Source: Sulfitobacter sp. OXR-159
GTDB lineage: Bacteria; Pseudomonadota; Alphaproteobacteria; Rhodobacterales; Rhodobacteraceae
Assembly: GCF_034377145.1 (NCBI RefSeq)
Contig: NZ_CP139707.1
Span: 3,141,001 to 3,205,000 of the forward strand
Reading direction: 5' to 3'
DNA: 64,000 nucleotides
Shown: in pieces, positions 37,841-49,799 of the stretch
Layout of the letters: every line of letters begins with the position of its first letter
How positions within the stretch are numbered: the stretch's first letter is position 1
Program-made: the position numbers and the translations under genes
Notes under the pieces: model-generated
Told to the model about the DNA's origin: nothing
The model's database searches: none
The model's input: only the letters and a program-made list of their open reading frames with translations

Positions 37841-38033
37841 ATGAGTAATGCCGAATAGGGGCTATTCCTTTTGGCTGGTCGGCAATCATATTTTTGGCTT
37901 GCTCCAAGAATGACAGTATTTTCGGAGAGTTCTTTCCTAAGTCGCCAATTGCTGCTTGTTTCCACATTTTGACAAGAAGCTTTCTTCCTGCATGCTCTGT
38001 GATCCAAGCTTCCAAAGCGTTTGTTTCACATAT
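37841..38033 (-). pseudogene. NERD-kinase-helicase gene, segment 3: N-lobe piece of a second kinase-like domain
   Basis: 64 residues between the two IS5 copies, reading ICETNALEAWITEHAGRKLL then VKMWKQAAIGDLGKNSPKIL then a helix and GIAPIRHYS. LLVKMW is in the position of the kinase VAIK lysine strand, followed by a helix and the next strand. The frame joins segment 2 cleanly across IS5 copy 2 when one ATAT is removed. What should follow (catalytic loop and DFG) is absent on the other side of IS5 copy 1. Confidence 0.75.
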
Positions 38034-39323
38034 GGGCACCTCTAAAAATTGCCCCAACCCCGGTGCTGCGTTATCTTTGATGGGACGAACCGGCACAGGG
38101 GAGACGGCAATGACGCAGATGGGTTTCTTTGATCTTTCCGACCGCTATGCGAGCCTTGACGCGAAGAAGGACCCATTGGTTGAGATCGATGCGGTCGTGC
38201 CGTGGGAGGAGTTTCGTTCTATTTTGGATGAGGTTTGGCGCAAGCCTGATGCGGAGCGCAAGTCGCGCGCAGGCCGCAAGCCGATGGACACTGTGCTGAT
38301 GTTCAAGACGCTGGTGCTGAGCGCACTCTACAACCTGTCGGACGATCAGATCGAATATCAGGTCCGTGACCGGCTGTCCTTTATGAGGTTTCTGGGACTT
38401 AGCCTTGCGGACCGGGTGCCGGATGCAAAGACGGTGTGGCTGTATCGCGATGCGCTGGCGCAGGCGGGCAAGGTGGAAGAGCTGTTTCGTCAATTTGACG
38501 GGTATTTGGCGCGGCAGGGGTATATCGCTCGGGGTGGGCAAATTCTTGATGCCTCTATTGTGGCGGTGCCGCGCAATCACAACACGCGCGACGAGAACGC
38601 GTCAATCAAGAAGGGCGAGAACCCCGAGCATTGGGAAAACAAGCCCGCCAAGCGCAGCCAGAAGGACGTGGACGCGCGCTGGACGAAAAAGCACGGCAAG
38701 AGCCATTACGGCTACAAGAACCATGTGAACGTCGACCGAAAGCACAAGCTGGTCCGGCGCTATCACGTCAGCGATGCCGCGCTGCATGACAGTCAAGCGG
38801 TGGATCACCTGCTGATGCGAGGCAATACCGGCTCCGGTGTGTGGGCGGATGCGGCCTATCGGTCCGAGGAGACGGAGGCGAAATTGCGCGCGCGGAAGCT
38901 GAAAAGTCACATCCACCGTAAGGGGAAACGCGGCAAACCTCTCACAGATCAGGCCAAGGGCAGCAATCGGACCAAATCCACCGTTCGGGTCCGGGTGGAA
39001 CATGTATTCGGCGCACAGACCAACGACATGGGTGGCACCCTTGTGCGTAGCATTGGTCTGGTGCGAGCCAAGGCTAGGATCGGGATGAAGAACCTCGCAT
39101 ATAACATGCGACGCCTCGTTCAACTGCGCCGCATCAACCCGTGTCCGGCGTGAATACCGGGCGATCCAAGAACCGATCACGCGTCAAAGCATGACAAACA
39201 AGGCTTGAAGGCCGCAATACAGCGGTTGCGAGGCTCTGCCAATTGCCAGACGAAAGCCACGATCCTGCTTCAGGCCGCCCGCGCCGCCAAACTACCAAAA
39301 ATTGTTCAAAAATCGAGGTGCCC
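38034..39323 (+). mobile_element. IS5-family element, copy 2 (1,290 bp)
   Basis: Ends GGGCACCTC and GAGGTGCCC, flanked by ATAT at 38030-38033 and 39324-39327, a 4-bp duplication normal for IS5. Excision with one ATAT restores the frame of the giant gene. Confidence 0.94.
38110..39153 (+). CDS. IS5-family transposase (copy 2)
   Basis: 347 aa, same sequence as copy 1. The frame is open upstream into gene-derived sequence from 37894 but the real start is the ATG at 38110. Intact. Confidence 0.93.
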   Translation: MTQMGFFDLSDRYASLDAKKDPLVEIDAVVPWEEFRSILDEVWRKPDAERKSRAGRKPMDTVLMFKTLVLSALYNLSDDQIEYQVRDRLSFMRFLGLSLADRVPDAKTVWLYRDALAQAGKVEELFRQFDGYLARQGYIARGGQILDASIVAVPRNHNTRDENASIKKGENPEHWENKPAKRSQKDVDARWTKKHGKSHYGYKNHVNVDRKHKLVRRYHVSDAALHDSQAVDHLLMRGNTGSGVWADAAYRSEETEAKLRARKLKSHIHRKGKRGKPLTDQAKGSNRTKSTVRVRVEHVFGAQTNDMGGTLVRSIGLVRAKARIGMKNLAYNMRRLVQLRRINPCPA

Positions 39324-40774
39324 ATATGAAGTCCTCAATCAGAGGAAACATTCGAGCAGCTTGCATTTGTGATTTTATTGGCGAGTGTTCGATCTCGATT
39401 TTTTCGATTATCTTCGTGCTAGATGGCGAGGTCGCTGTTGCTTTGTTAAACAAAGAAAGGGCATCGCTGCACGTGCGAATTCTATTGTTAGGATCATGCT
39501 CGAGAACTGCACTAAACCATCCATGTAGATTTGCATGGCAATTATCTAAATCTACGTTTGAGTTCCAATCAGGTGGATTACCTTCGGGAGCGTGTCCAAA
39601 TAAAACTGAATGGACTGCTACACCAACCAAAAATACATCTCGCCGTTGTGGAGAAGAATGTACGTCCAAGATAATTTCCGGCAAAGTGACACTTGAGAGA
39701 AACTGATAGCGGTCTATGCCCAATGAACGACCCTCAGGAGTATGTGCCGCCATCAAATGGGATAATCGAACCGTAGTCGGTACTTCCATCCAAATACTAT
39801 GGGGGCCGAGGTCTAAATGCGCGGCTCCGCTTTCGTGAAGTGACGCCACGGCAGCCAGCAGCTGTCGAGACATTTCCAACCGCTCTTCAGCACTCAATCG
39901 TTCAGCTTCGGTTAGAACAAAATCTGAAAGCCTTTTTTGTTTTTGCCTTCGTTCATAAGCTTCCCAATAGTCGACGGTGCTATCGACATCGTGAGCTGCT
40001 GGTGTTAGTAGATACTTTTCTGTGAAACTGTTTCGATCCCGCAACCAGTGGAATACGCTCTTTTCGCGCCCGGCTATCTCGGACCTTCCCTCTTCAGTCT
40101 GAAATCGAGAGTTTTCACACTTGGCGAAATCCCACAGTCTCAAAGTTGAAGTGTTGAGAGGTATTTTCTCTTCGTAAGCATCGAATTCTGAATAAATTCC
40201 ATTGGGGTGTACGAAGGTAGGGGCGTTCTGAGCGAGCAGGCCCTGAAACCTTCGTTGTCCCGGTTGAAAAAAGGGAGAGGACTTTACGTTGAAGAATCGA
40301 GTTAAAATTTGCTTCCATTGCCGACCAGAAAAGGAGTCTTTAACGTGATCAAAAGGCACATTTCCAAAGTTATCGCGCAGCTTATTAGGACTATTAGCGA
40401 TTCTGATGAACAGTTCTAAATCTAGCACGTTGTCTTTCTCAAGATCAGATATGCCGGAGCAATCAGACCTCCCAGCCATCAGAACCAAGCCGATCACTCT
40501 CGGAACGGATAGTTCTCGGGTATCTTTCCTGCTTTTCAAGTGGCCCTGCAGCTTTTCAAATACCTTCCTTTGGATCTCAGCTATTTTCTTAACAGGTGAT
40601 CCGCCGCGGTCTTTTCCATTTTGAAACCAATTACCTTCTCTAGACTCGACCGTTCCATACCAATCCTTTACATCGATCACAAAAATGTAGTGGTCAGCAA
40701 CAATCACGAGATCAACTTCTCTGGTTATTCCTCTTCCCAGAACTAATTCCAAATTTGAATAAGCATACCATTTT
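39324..40774 (-). pseudogene. NERD-kinase-helicase gene, segment 2: NERD nuclease-like domain and pseudokinase
   Basis: About 480 residues. The NERD domain continues from segment 1 with NLELVLGRGITREVDLVIVADHY and VFVIDVKDWYG-type sequence (IFVIDVKDWYGTVESREGNW), a PD-(D/E)xK-like arrangement with D and D-x-K. After about residue 200 comes a kinase-like domain: LHESGAAHLDLGPHSIWM aligns with the HRDLKPENI loop but Lys is Gly and Asn is Ser, and VRLSHLMAAH stands where DFG should be. This first kinase is therefore probably a pseudokinase. The first 29 codons lie beyond the IS66 copy at 43291-43378. Confidence 0.85.
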
Positions 40775-40802
40775 GTAAGCGGCGGCTATGCGGCACTTGA
40801 GA

Positions 40803-42395
40803 TCAGCTTGACGGCTGGAAATTCCACGGAAGTAGGTCGTCGATGCGATTGGCCGGATGGCCTGCTGCAATCGCTTCGAGGGTGGCCTTGAGATATGCGA
40901 ACGGTTCGACATCATTGACCTTCGCAGTCGCTATGAGAGATGCGATGCGGCCCCAGGCGTGGCCACCTTCGTCGTGACCGGCAAAAAGCGCGTTCTTTCG
41001 GGTCAATGCAATTGTTCGGATCAGGTTCTCGACTGCATTGGAGTCGATCTCAACCCGGCCGTCGTGCAGGAAGGTCTGCAGCCCGCTCCACTGCCGATGG
41101 ATATAGGTCAACTTCTCGCCGAGACGGGACTTCGAGGAGATCCGGCGCCGTTGGCTCTGAAGCCACTCGCCGAACTCTGCCATCAATGGTGCCGTGCGGG
41201 CCTGACGTGCCGAGAGGCGCTGACCCGGACCCATCCCACGGATCTCGCCTTCAATGCGGTAGAACTCTGCGATCCGACGCAGCCCTTCTGCGGCGATCTC
41301 TGAGCCGTCTCGATCAAAGACCTCTTTCAGCTTGCGGCGTGCGTGTGCCCAACAATACGCGACAGTGATCGGCGCGCCACCTTTCCGCGACGGGCGCGTG
41401 AGCCGGTTGTAGCCAGCATAGCCGTCCAGTTGCAGAGTGCCGTCAAAGCCCCGCAATATCTGTTCTGCATTCTGCCCTGCACGACCCGGGGCATAAGTGA
41501 AGACAACGCCTGGCGGATCATCTCCACCCCATCCTCGGTCGTCGCGCGCCAGTGCCCAAAGGTATCCTGTCTTCGTGCGGCCTCGACCTGGGTCCAGAAC
41601 GGGGGCCGTTGTCTCATCCATAAATAGCTTGCCGGACTTCTTTAGATGCTCAGCCAAGCGGTCCACGACAGGGCTCAGATGGAAAGCCGCTGTGCCGACC
41701 CAATCGGCCAAAGTGCTGCGGTGGATATCGATGCCGGAGCGGGCAAGGATTTGGCTTTGACGATACAACGGCAAGTGGTCTGAGAATTTGCTGACAAGCA
41801 CATGTGCGATGGCGCCCTCAGTCGGCAACCCGCCTTCGATCAGATGCGCAGGCGCCGGGGCCTGCGTGATACCTTCAGCGCAGGAACGGCAAGCATATTT
41901 GGGGCGAACGGTGACGATGACACGCAGCTGCGCTGGAATGATATCCAGCCGCTCGGTGCGGTCTTCGCCTATACGGTGCATCTCGCCACACCCGCAGGGG
42001 CAGTTCAAACTCTGAGGCTCGTCCACCCGCTCAACCCGTGGAAGGTCTTCGGGAAGATTGCCACGGTTGCGTCGGGCAGCTTTGCGAGGCCGTGCCTCTG
42101 AGGGCGTCTGCTCAGCTTGCTGAGTCTCAACTTCAGCGACGGCAACCTCAAGGTCTTCAAAAGCCAGCTGCCGTTCATCCTCGCTTAACTTCTCCGAGCG
42201 CTTGCCATGTGTGGCGTTCTTGAGCTCGGCAATGAGGTGCTCCAGACGCTTAACCAAAACTTCCAGCTCAGATGTTTTGGTTTGTAGCCCGGTCGTCTCT
42301 TGCTTCAGCGATTTGTTCTCGCGCAGCACCGCCAAGACAGCTTCACGCTGGCTCTCGGGGATGGCAGATATATCGATGGGCGGCAGGTCGGACAT
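40803..42395 (-). CDS. IS66-family transposase TnpC
   Basis: 530 aa. It has an N-terminal leucine-zipper-like coiled coil (ETTGLQTKTSELEVLVKRLE), a zinc-finger region (CPCGCGEMHRIG, CRSCAEG), the DDE core with MDETTAPVLDPG, LQLDGYAGYNRL and VEIDSNAVENLIR, and the IS66 C-terminal tail. Intact. Confidence 0.95.
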   Translation of the reverse strand: MSDLPPIDISAIPESQREAVLAVLRENKSLKQETTGLQTKTSELEVLVKRLEHLIAELKNATHGKRSEKLSEDERQLAFEDLEVAVAEVETQQAEQTPSEARPRKAARRNRGNLPEDLPRVERVDEPQSLNCPCGCGEMHRIGEDRTERLDIIPAQLRVIVTVRPKYACRSCAEGITQAPAPAHLIEGGLPTEGAIAHVLVSKFSDHLPLYRQSQILARSGIDIHRSTLADWVGTAAFHLSPVVDRLAEHLKKSGKLFMDETTAPVLDPGRGRTKTGYLWALARDDRGWGGDDPPGVVFTYAPGRAGQNAEQILRGFDGTLQLDGYAGYNRLTRPSRKGGAPITVAYCWAHARRKLKEVFDRDGSEIAAEGLRRIAEFYRIEGEIRGMGPGQRLSARQARTAPLMAEFGEWLQSQRRRISSKSRLGEKLTYIHRQWSGLQTFLHDGRVEIDSNAVENLIRTIALTRKNALFAGHDEGGHAWGRIASLIATAKVNDVEPFAYLKATLEAIAAGHPANRIDDLLPWNFQPSS

Positions 42396-42450
42396 GCCCG
42401 GAGTATAGCTTGATTTACGCCCAAATGGGCAGGCCTTTTGCGCCTCCGAG

Positions 42451-42804
42451 TCACTCTGCCGCAGCCGGTCTGCGGGGTTCTAAAGAGCGCACCCGGCGCC
42501 AGTCCAGCCCTGCAAAAAGCGCCTCGAATTGGGGGCGGTTCAAGGTGATCACGCCATCTCGAATGGCGGGCCAAATGAAGCTGTTCTCCTCAAGTCGCTT
42601 GTAGGTCATCACGAGCCCGCTGCCGTCCCAGAACAAAATCTTCATCCTGTCGGCCCGTTTGGCGCGGAATACAAAGACTGTTCCGGTAAAGGGGTCTTGG
42701 GCCAATGCCGACTGCACCATCGAAGCCAATCCATCGTGTCCTTTACGGAAGTCCACCGGCCGCGTCGCAACCAATATCCGAACGCCTTGCGATGGTATCA
42801 GCAT
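42451..42804 (-). CDS. IS66 family accessory protein TnpB (Orf2)
   Basis: 117 aa, with the family signature VRILVATRPVDFRKGHDGLA and TVFVFRAKRADRMKILFWDG. It is required for transposition with TnpA and TnpC; its biochemical role is unclear. Its start overlaps the tnpA stop. Confidence 0.95.
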   Translation of the reverse strand: MLIPSQGVRILVATRPVDFRKGHDGLASMVQSALAQDPFTGTVFVFRAKRADRMKILFWDGSGLVMTYKRLEENSFIWPAIRDGVITLNRPQFEALFAGLDWRRVRSLEPRRPAAAE

Positions 42805-43217
42805 GAAGAAGCATCAAGCGCGTGGGCGATCTCTGCAATCCGAGAGGCAGATGTCTGCAGCGGCAGCTCGATGGCGATCTCTCCAAAGATCAATCTGATC
42901 GCCTCATTCGGAACAGTCAGAGCTTCTGTGGCCTCTTCCGGCCCAGCAGAGACCACCAGTGGAGCGAAGAGCGGCGCGTCGGCATCCGGCGCGGGTAGCA
43001 ACAGCTTTCCTTGCTTGGCCTGTCGACGCCAGGCCGATAGTTGGTTCGGAAGGATGCCATATCGCTTAGCAACAGCGTTCACCGTTGCACCGACCTCAAG
43101 CGTCTCCGCCACCGCCTGTGCCTTTGCGGTATCCGACCAACGGCGATGGCCGGACGCATAAATCTCGACGCCAAGCGATCTGAGAAACGAATTTGTAGCG
43201 CACATTGCGAAACGCAC
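42798..43217 (-). CDS. IS66 family accessory protein TnpA
   Basis: 139 aa. The helix-turn-helix region (AVAETLEVGATVNAVAKRYG followed by ILPNQLSAWRRQAKQG) is typical of the IS66 first ORF. Intact. Confidence 0.92.
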   Translation of the reverse strand: MRFAMCATNSFLRSLGVEIYASGHRRWSDTAKAQAVAETLEVGATVNAVAKRYGILPNQLSAWRRQAKQGKLLLPAPDADAPLFAPLVVSAGPEEATEALTVPNEAIRLIFGEIAIELPLQTSASRIAEIAHALDASSC

Positions 43218-43290
43218 TCCCCGTCATAAGATGCGTTCGTTCTCGCAGCGCAGATCACACCCTACAACATGCCCCCGGGCCACCGCTTAC

Positions 43291-43378
43291 ACCATTTTTC
43301 CGGAAGCGCTGCCTTCAAAGCTTCGGCGCATTGTACCTCGCGGACATGAAGTCCGGCCCCGCATGGTGACAGTTTCAT
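43291..43378 (-). pseudogene. NERD-kinase-helicase gene, segment 1: start codon and first 29 residues
   Basis: ATG at 43378 reads MKLSPCGAGLHVREVQCAEA then LKAALPEKW, and after IS66 and one ACCATTTT are removed continues YAYSNLELVLGRG. LPEKWYAYSNLEL is a normal NERD opening. It lies 157 nt after the stop of the RecD-like gene on the same strand. The rebuilt gene would have encoded at least 1,500 aa (more with the kinase part lost at IS5 copy 1), in the order NERD - pseudokinase - kinase - linker - Upf1-like helicase. Such NERD/kinase/helicase proteins (compare PglW for NERD plus kinase) are associated with anti-phage systems; the role here is inferred. Confidence 0.85.
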
Positions 43379-43535
43379 TTCAGGATCTCACACTTTATTT
43401 TCTAGGCTGCGCCAAGTATTCTTTAAGCCTCAGCGCTGACTACACTTTTTCACTAATATTATCTCGTCTTTACGTATCACTAATTTCGATAAGCTAATGC
43501 AGAGGTTTTCTATTTGATTTGGCAAGCGCAAATTC

Positions 43536-46500
43536 TCAAAGCCTAGATTGCGCACTATTTTTCCGTTCTACGAGCTTCGAGATAAGCTTGGCGCTATCAT
43601 CGCTCAGATCCGGGCCTTCCTTCGTCGTGACAAGCTGGCCCGGAAACCATTGGTCATACCAGAGCCGCTTGCGTTCCCATCGTTCGGCGTAATTGGCCTG
43701 ATCAAGCATTCCAAGGTGTTCCCAGAAAGTTGTCTTCCCGCCCGACGTAATCGTGAAGTCTGGCAGGTGCATTGAACCGTCTTTTGCAACCAAAGGACTC
43801 TCATATGCAAAGCGAACATCCTTCTCATGTAGAAGATTAGCGATGATCACTTCTGACTTCGATCGCACCATATCACCGCTCAGCGCCTTGTGAATGCGCC
43901 CCTCTTCATACCATGATCGGTCCCGCAAGAGTGGGTCAGCCTTGTTTCGCTGAAATAGCCAAGATGAGATGCTCGGCACTTGGGCATTCTCTCTGCGGCG
44001 AGCTTTAAGTAGCGATGAGATATCGTCCTTTAGGAGCAGAGTGCAGTGTCCAGTAGCACGGGTTAGGGCAGTATAGACCAACTCCATGGCAAGCGGGCTT
44101 TCTGCCTGCGGCAGAACTATGATCGTCTCGTCAAACTCGCTGCCCTGAGCTTTGTGAACCGTAATCGCGTAACCCAACTCGAGGTTCTCGCTGGCACTTA
44201 CCGTGCCCCACCGGCCGTCAGACCGTTGGATGTCTTTGCCGTATCCAACGTCCAACCCTGGCTTGCGCGCAAATTCTACGGCAAACCGACTTAGTCGTTT
44301 ACCCCGACCGCTCTTCATACGCACAGCCAAATCTTTAGCGTCCATCCCGGATGGCTTCACCATTCCGATTTCACCATTGAACACTTCAACATCTTGGACC
44401 TTACGCAGGTTCCAATCATACGCCGACAGAGGATTGGACCGTGATCGATTTCGAACCTGAATAACTTTATCCCCTAAAGTCAGTCCATCGACGACACCTA
44501 GCCTTTCAATCGTGGATGCGTTTCTTCGACGCTGGCACGCTTGATTGAGGTTCTCGACACCATGTGAGCCGCCTCGATGCGGCGTCAGGATTTGAAACGC
44601 GGCTGGTCCCTTTGAAAAGGCATCTTTCCACAAAAGATATGGCCTCTCTTCGTCAACTTTCAATCCCGTCTTCAAGGCCATCCGTTGCTCCAGCCGGTTG
44701 ATCAAAAGCGCGGGAAGCTCTTCAGGCTTGGACCAAAACTCTACTGCGAGGTCTTTATCGATTTCGCCTCCTGCATGTAGTCGCTCAAGCATATCCTTCT
44801 GCGCCAATGTGGTCGCCCCGGTGTCGTCTGGACCATCCTGTTCAGCCGACATTTTGTGCCAGGCAGGATTTGCGCGGAACATACCAGCAACCTCAAGCAC
44901 TGCCGTTCCACGCCCTTCAATCTGATTAAGTAACTGGCGAAGATTTAGTTGCAAACGACCAATTGCCTCGGGGCGCTCGCCTTCGAGCCAACGAATGACA
45001 TCTGCGAAAACTCGACCCCTGCCGACAGGTGGGAGTTGGCCCTCGTCACCGACGAGCACGAGCCGTTGCACGGTATCCCAGTCAACCATTCGCGCGAAAG
45101 CCGCAGCAAGCTCCAAGTCAAGCATTGATGTCTCGTCAACAATAAGCGTTCCAACATCAAGCTTCTTCCCGCCTCGCCGATGAAAGGTCAGATTGTCTGC
45201 AAGCCACCCATTGGAAGCTAAAGCTGAATGAATAGTATCGACCTGCGCAGGAACCTTTGCTTCCCGTAGGAGTTCCCGTACCCGATCACCTGCCTTTCCT
45301 GTTGGTGTCAGAATTCGGATAGAGGTACCGTCGCCGTCCGTAGATTTGACCGCTCGCACAATTGCCTGGATTACGCTTGTTTTACCTGTTCCCGCTGTTC
45401 CCGCGAGTACAGAAAGGGGCTGCCTCAGTAGACGTGCAGCAATCTCTTCCTGCTCTTTTACAGCAGACCCATATTTTTCTGTTGCCTTGCGGGCGAGTGA
45501 ACTGTCCTCACGGTAGAGCCAGCGGCGCCAAGTGTCCGAAGAGATCGCTCGTCGAAGCGTCATCTCTTCACGGTCGGCAAGGCCAGCGAGAGCTTTTTCG
45601 ACCGCACGCTCATCTTGATAAACACTGCTTAGGTAGACGACGGCCTCATTCTCGTCAGCACGGAGGGTAAGTGCCTCATCGAGGTAATCCGCCCCCACAT
45701 CAAAAAAATGCTCGTTCAATTGATGTCGCTTCCAGTCCGGAAGTCGAGCAAGCCGAAAATTTGCTCGCTTAACCAATTCGCTTACCGGAAGAAAGCTATG
45801 AACACCTTCACGAAGCAGGCAATCCACCATAAGGGCACGCAGCCGCCGTTCGTCATCAATCTCGAGCTCTTCTGCACCCCGAGGTCCAAGGTCAGGAGAT
45901 GGTAGCATAGCACGGTCCACTGCAGACCAGGGGATACGATCCGCTGGATCATCACCAATGAAGGCCTCTGACAGGATATAAGGGTTCTCGATAATTCCGC
46001 CCACGTCGTGTGGAAGACCGTGCTTGTTCCGGTGTAAGAGAATTTTCTCAATTGTTTCGGCGGGCAGAGAGAGCCGTGATAGTGCCCCCTTTGCTAAAAC
46101 ACGGATACCCTCGGGATGCCGTGCCCACCTATTCTGAAGGTTTCGAACTTTCCGATCTGATAGGAATTCCCCCATTCCAAGTGGATTCTCACCGTCTAGT
46201 AAAGAAAAAACTGCGTTATGGGCGGCACTGACGCCCAAACGCAAAGCGATATTTTTCGTATCCGTGATAAGATCCGAGGCACCTAATGCATCAAGGACCG
46301 CCATAAGACCTGGATATAAGCCGCGAGCTTTCCATAGTCGTCCGATCGTTTTTTGTAGCCAGTCTTCTCGCGCTTGCCAGTCCTCGCTATCATCGCCCCA
46401 TTCTTTAAGGAGTCGAACCCGGTCCAAGAATTGTTCAAGTAGGCCGATGGCAGTGTCGTCATCTACGTGACGCGATCCCATTTTGAAGACGCGCTCGTCC

Positions 46501-47210
46501 TCAGGAACCATCGCAAGTAGAGCCAATTTTTCCGGTTGGTCACGATAGAGATGGTATGGCAGGCGCAATCCGGTTTCCGGGTATGAAGTTGATACTTCTC
46601 GCCCCCAGATCATTCCTCCAGCGTAGTTCTCTTCAATATATGGCGTCACGTTGTCGTATGTCATCATATCGCCGATGCCGACTATCTCAGAAACACCCAC
46701 AATTACAAAACACTGATGGTCCTCAGTGGAGATCGGATTAGATCGATTTGCGTAAGCGAATAAGAGGTTCGCGCCTATGTCCTTGGCAACATCATCAAAG
46801 TAGCGTTCCACTTCAGCCCGGCGCTTCGTATTGTCCAACTTGCCATCGGTTCTTATGCTCTCGTCATACATAGCGTCAAAAAACCATGCGCAAACGGTCG
46901 CTGGAGGAAGACTCCAAGTCCTGCGATCAGCACCGTCTCGGAAAAAGTCGGGTGGGTCCGAGGCCGCCGGTGCATTGTCCGCGCCGAAAGCATTGTAGCT
47001 ATAGTTGCAGGGGGGAACATAGTCTCCGAGTTCATTTCCACTCAGGCCTGCTAGTTCTTTTTCTTTAGGCAAATCACGTGTTAAGGCTATCAGATCGCCA
47101 GGATAACTCTTGCAACCGATGCAGTAGGCATTTTCCCCCGGTTTCTTACAAATTGCGCCGTTCCAGCCATCATCGTGCCAAGCAATACGTGAGGTCATGT
47201 GAGTGGTCAT
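43536..47210 (-). CDS. RecD-like SF1 helicase with C-terminal PD-(D/E)xK nuclease-like domain
   Basis: 1,224 aa. The first 590 residues are unfamiliar, with an N-terminal Cys cluster (AICKKPGENAYCIGCKSYPG) that could bind metal. The helicase core has Walker A LAGTAGTGKTSVIQAI (about 600), Walker B LIVDETSMLD (about 693), LVGDEGQLPPVGRGR and the RecD-type motif GYAITVHKAQGSEFDETIIV with VYTALTRATGHC. The last 110 residues (SKSEVIIANLLHEKDVRFAY, MHLPDFTI, FWEHLGML) look like a Vsr/PD-(D/E)xK nuclease with E, D and E-x-H. It lies 48 nt after the GIY-YIG helicase gene. No IS inside. A second in-frame start at 47198 is possible. Confidence 0.82.
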   Translation of the reverse strand: MTTHMTSRIAWHDDGWNGAICKKPGENAYCIGCKSYPGDLIALTRDLPKEKELAGLSGNELGDYVPPCNYSYNAFGADNAPAASDPPDFFRDGADRRTWSLPPATVCAWFFDAMYDESIRTDGKLDNTKRRAEVERYFDDVAKDIGANLLFAYANRSNPISTEDHQCFVIVGVSEIVGIGDMMTYDNVTPYIEENYAGGMIWGREVSTSYPETGLRLPYHLYRDQPEKLALLAMVPEDERVFKMGSRHVDDDTAIGLLEQFLDRVRLLKEWGDDSEDWQAREDWLQKTIGRLWKARGLYPGLMAVLDALGASDLITDTKNIALRLGVSAAHNAVFSLLDGENPLGMGEFLSDRKVRNLQNRWARHPEGIRVLAKGALSRLSLPAETIEKILLHRNKHGLPHDVGGIIENPYILSEAFIGDDPADRIPWSAVDRAMLPSPDLGPRGAEELEIDDERRLRALMVDCLLREGVHSFLPVSELVKRANFRLARLPDWKRHQLNEHFFDVGADYLDEALTLRADENEAVVYLSSVYQDERAVEKALAGLADREEMTLRRAISSDTWRRWLYREDSSLARKATEKYGSAVKEQEEIAARLLRQPLSVLAGTAGTGKTSVIQAIVRAVKSTDGDGTSIRILTPTGKAGDRVRELLREAKVPAQVDTIHSALASNGWLADNLTFHRRGGKKLDVGTLIVDETSMLDLELAAAFARMVDWDTVQRLVLVGDEGQLPPVGRGRVFADVIRWLEGERPEAIGRLQLNLRQLLNQIEGRGTAVLEVAGMFRANPAWHKMSAEQDGPDDTGATTLAQKDMLERLHAGGEIDKDLAVEFWSKPEELPALLINRLEQRMALKTGLKVDEERPYLLWKDAFSKGPAAFQILTPHRGGSHGVENLNQACQRRRNASTIERLGVVDGLTLGDKVIQVRNRSRSNPLSAYDWNLRKVQDVEVFNGEIGMVKPSGMDAKDLAVRMKSGRGKRLSRFAVEFARKPGLDVGYGKDIQRSDGRWGTVSASENLELGYAITVHKAQGSEFDETIIVLPQAESPLAMELVYTALTRATGHCTLLLKDDISSLLKARRRENAQVPSISSWLFQRNKADPLLRDRSWYEEGRIHKALSGDMVRSKSEVIIANLLHEKDVRFAYESPLVAKDGSMHLPDFTITSGGKTTFWEHLGMLDQANYAERWERKRLWYDQWFPGQLVTTKEGPDLSDDSAKLISKLVERKNSAQSRL

Positions 47211-47258
47211 AAGGTCAATTCGCTTCTTCCATTGTATGTCTCGTTCTAGGGTGGCTTC

Positions 47259-49791
<2,533 letters not shown>

Positions 49792-49799
<8 letters not shown>

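Larger units (their letters stand above)
40775..43290 (-). mobile_element. IS66-family element (2,516 bp)
   Basis: Ends GTAAGCGGCGGC and (reverse) GTAAGCGGTGGC, flanked by the perfect 8-bp duplication ACCATTTT at 40767-40774 and 43291-43298, as expected for IS66. It carries tnpA, tnpB and tnpC on the minus strand and splits the NERD domain after codon 29 of the giant gene. Confidence 0.96.

Noticed and set aside
36551..39323. Possible recent tandem duplication of IS5 with intervening DNA
   Set aside because: The 193 bp between the copies is unique coding sequence of the broken gene, and copy 2 has its own ATAT duplication.
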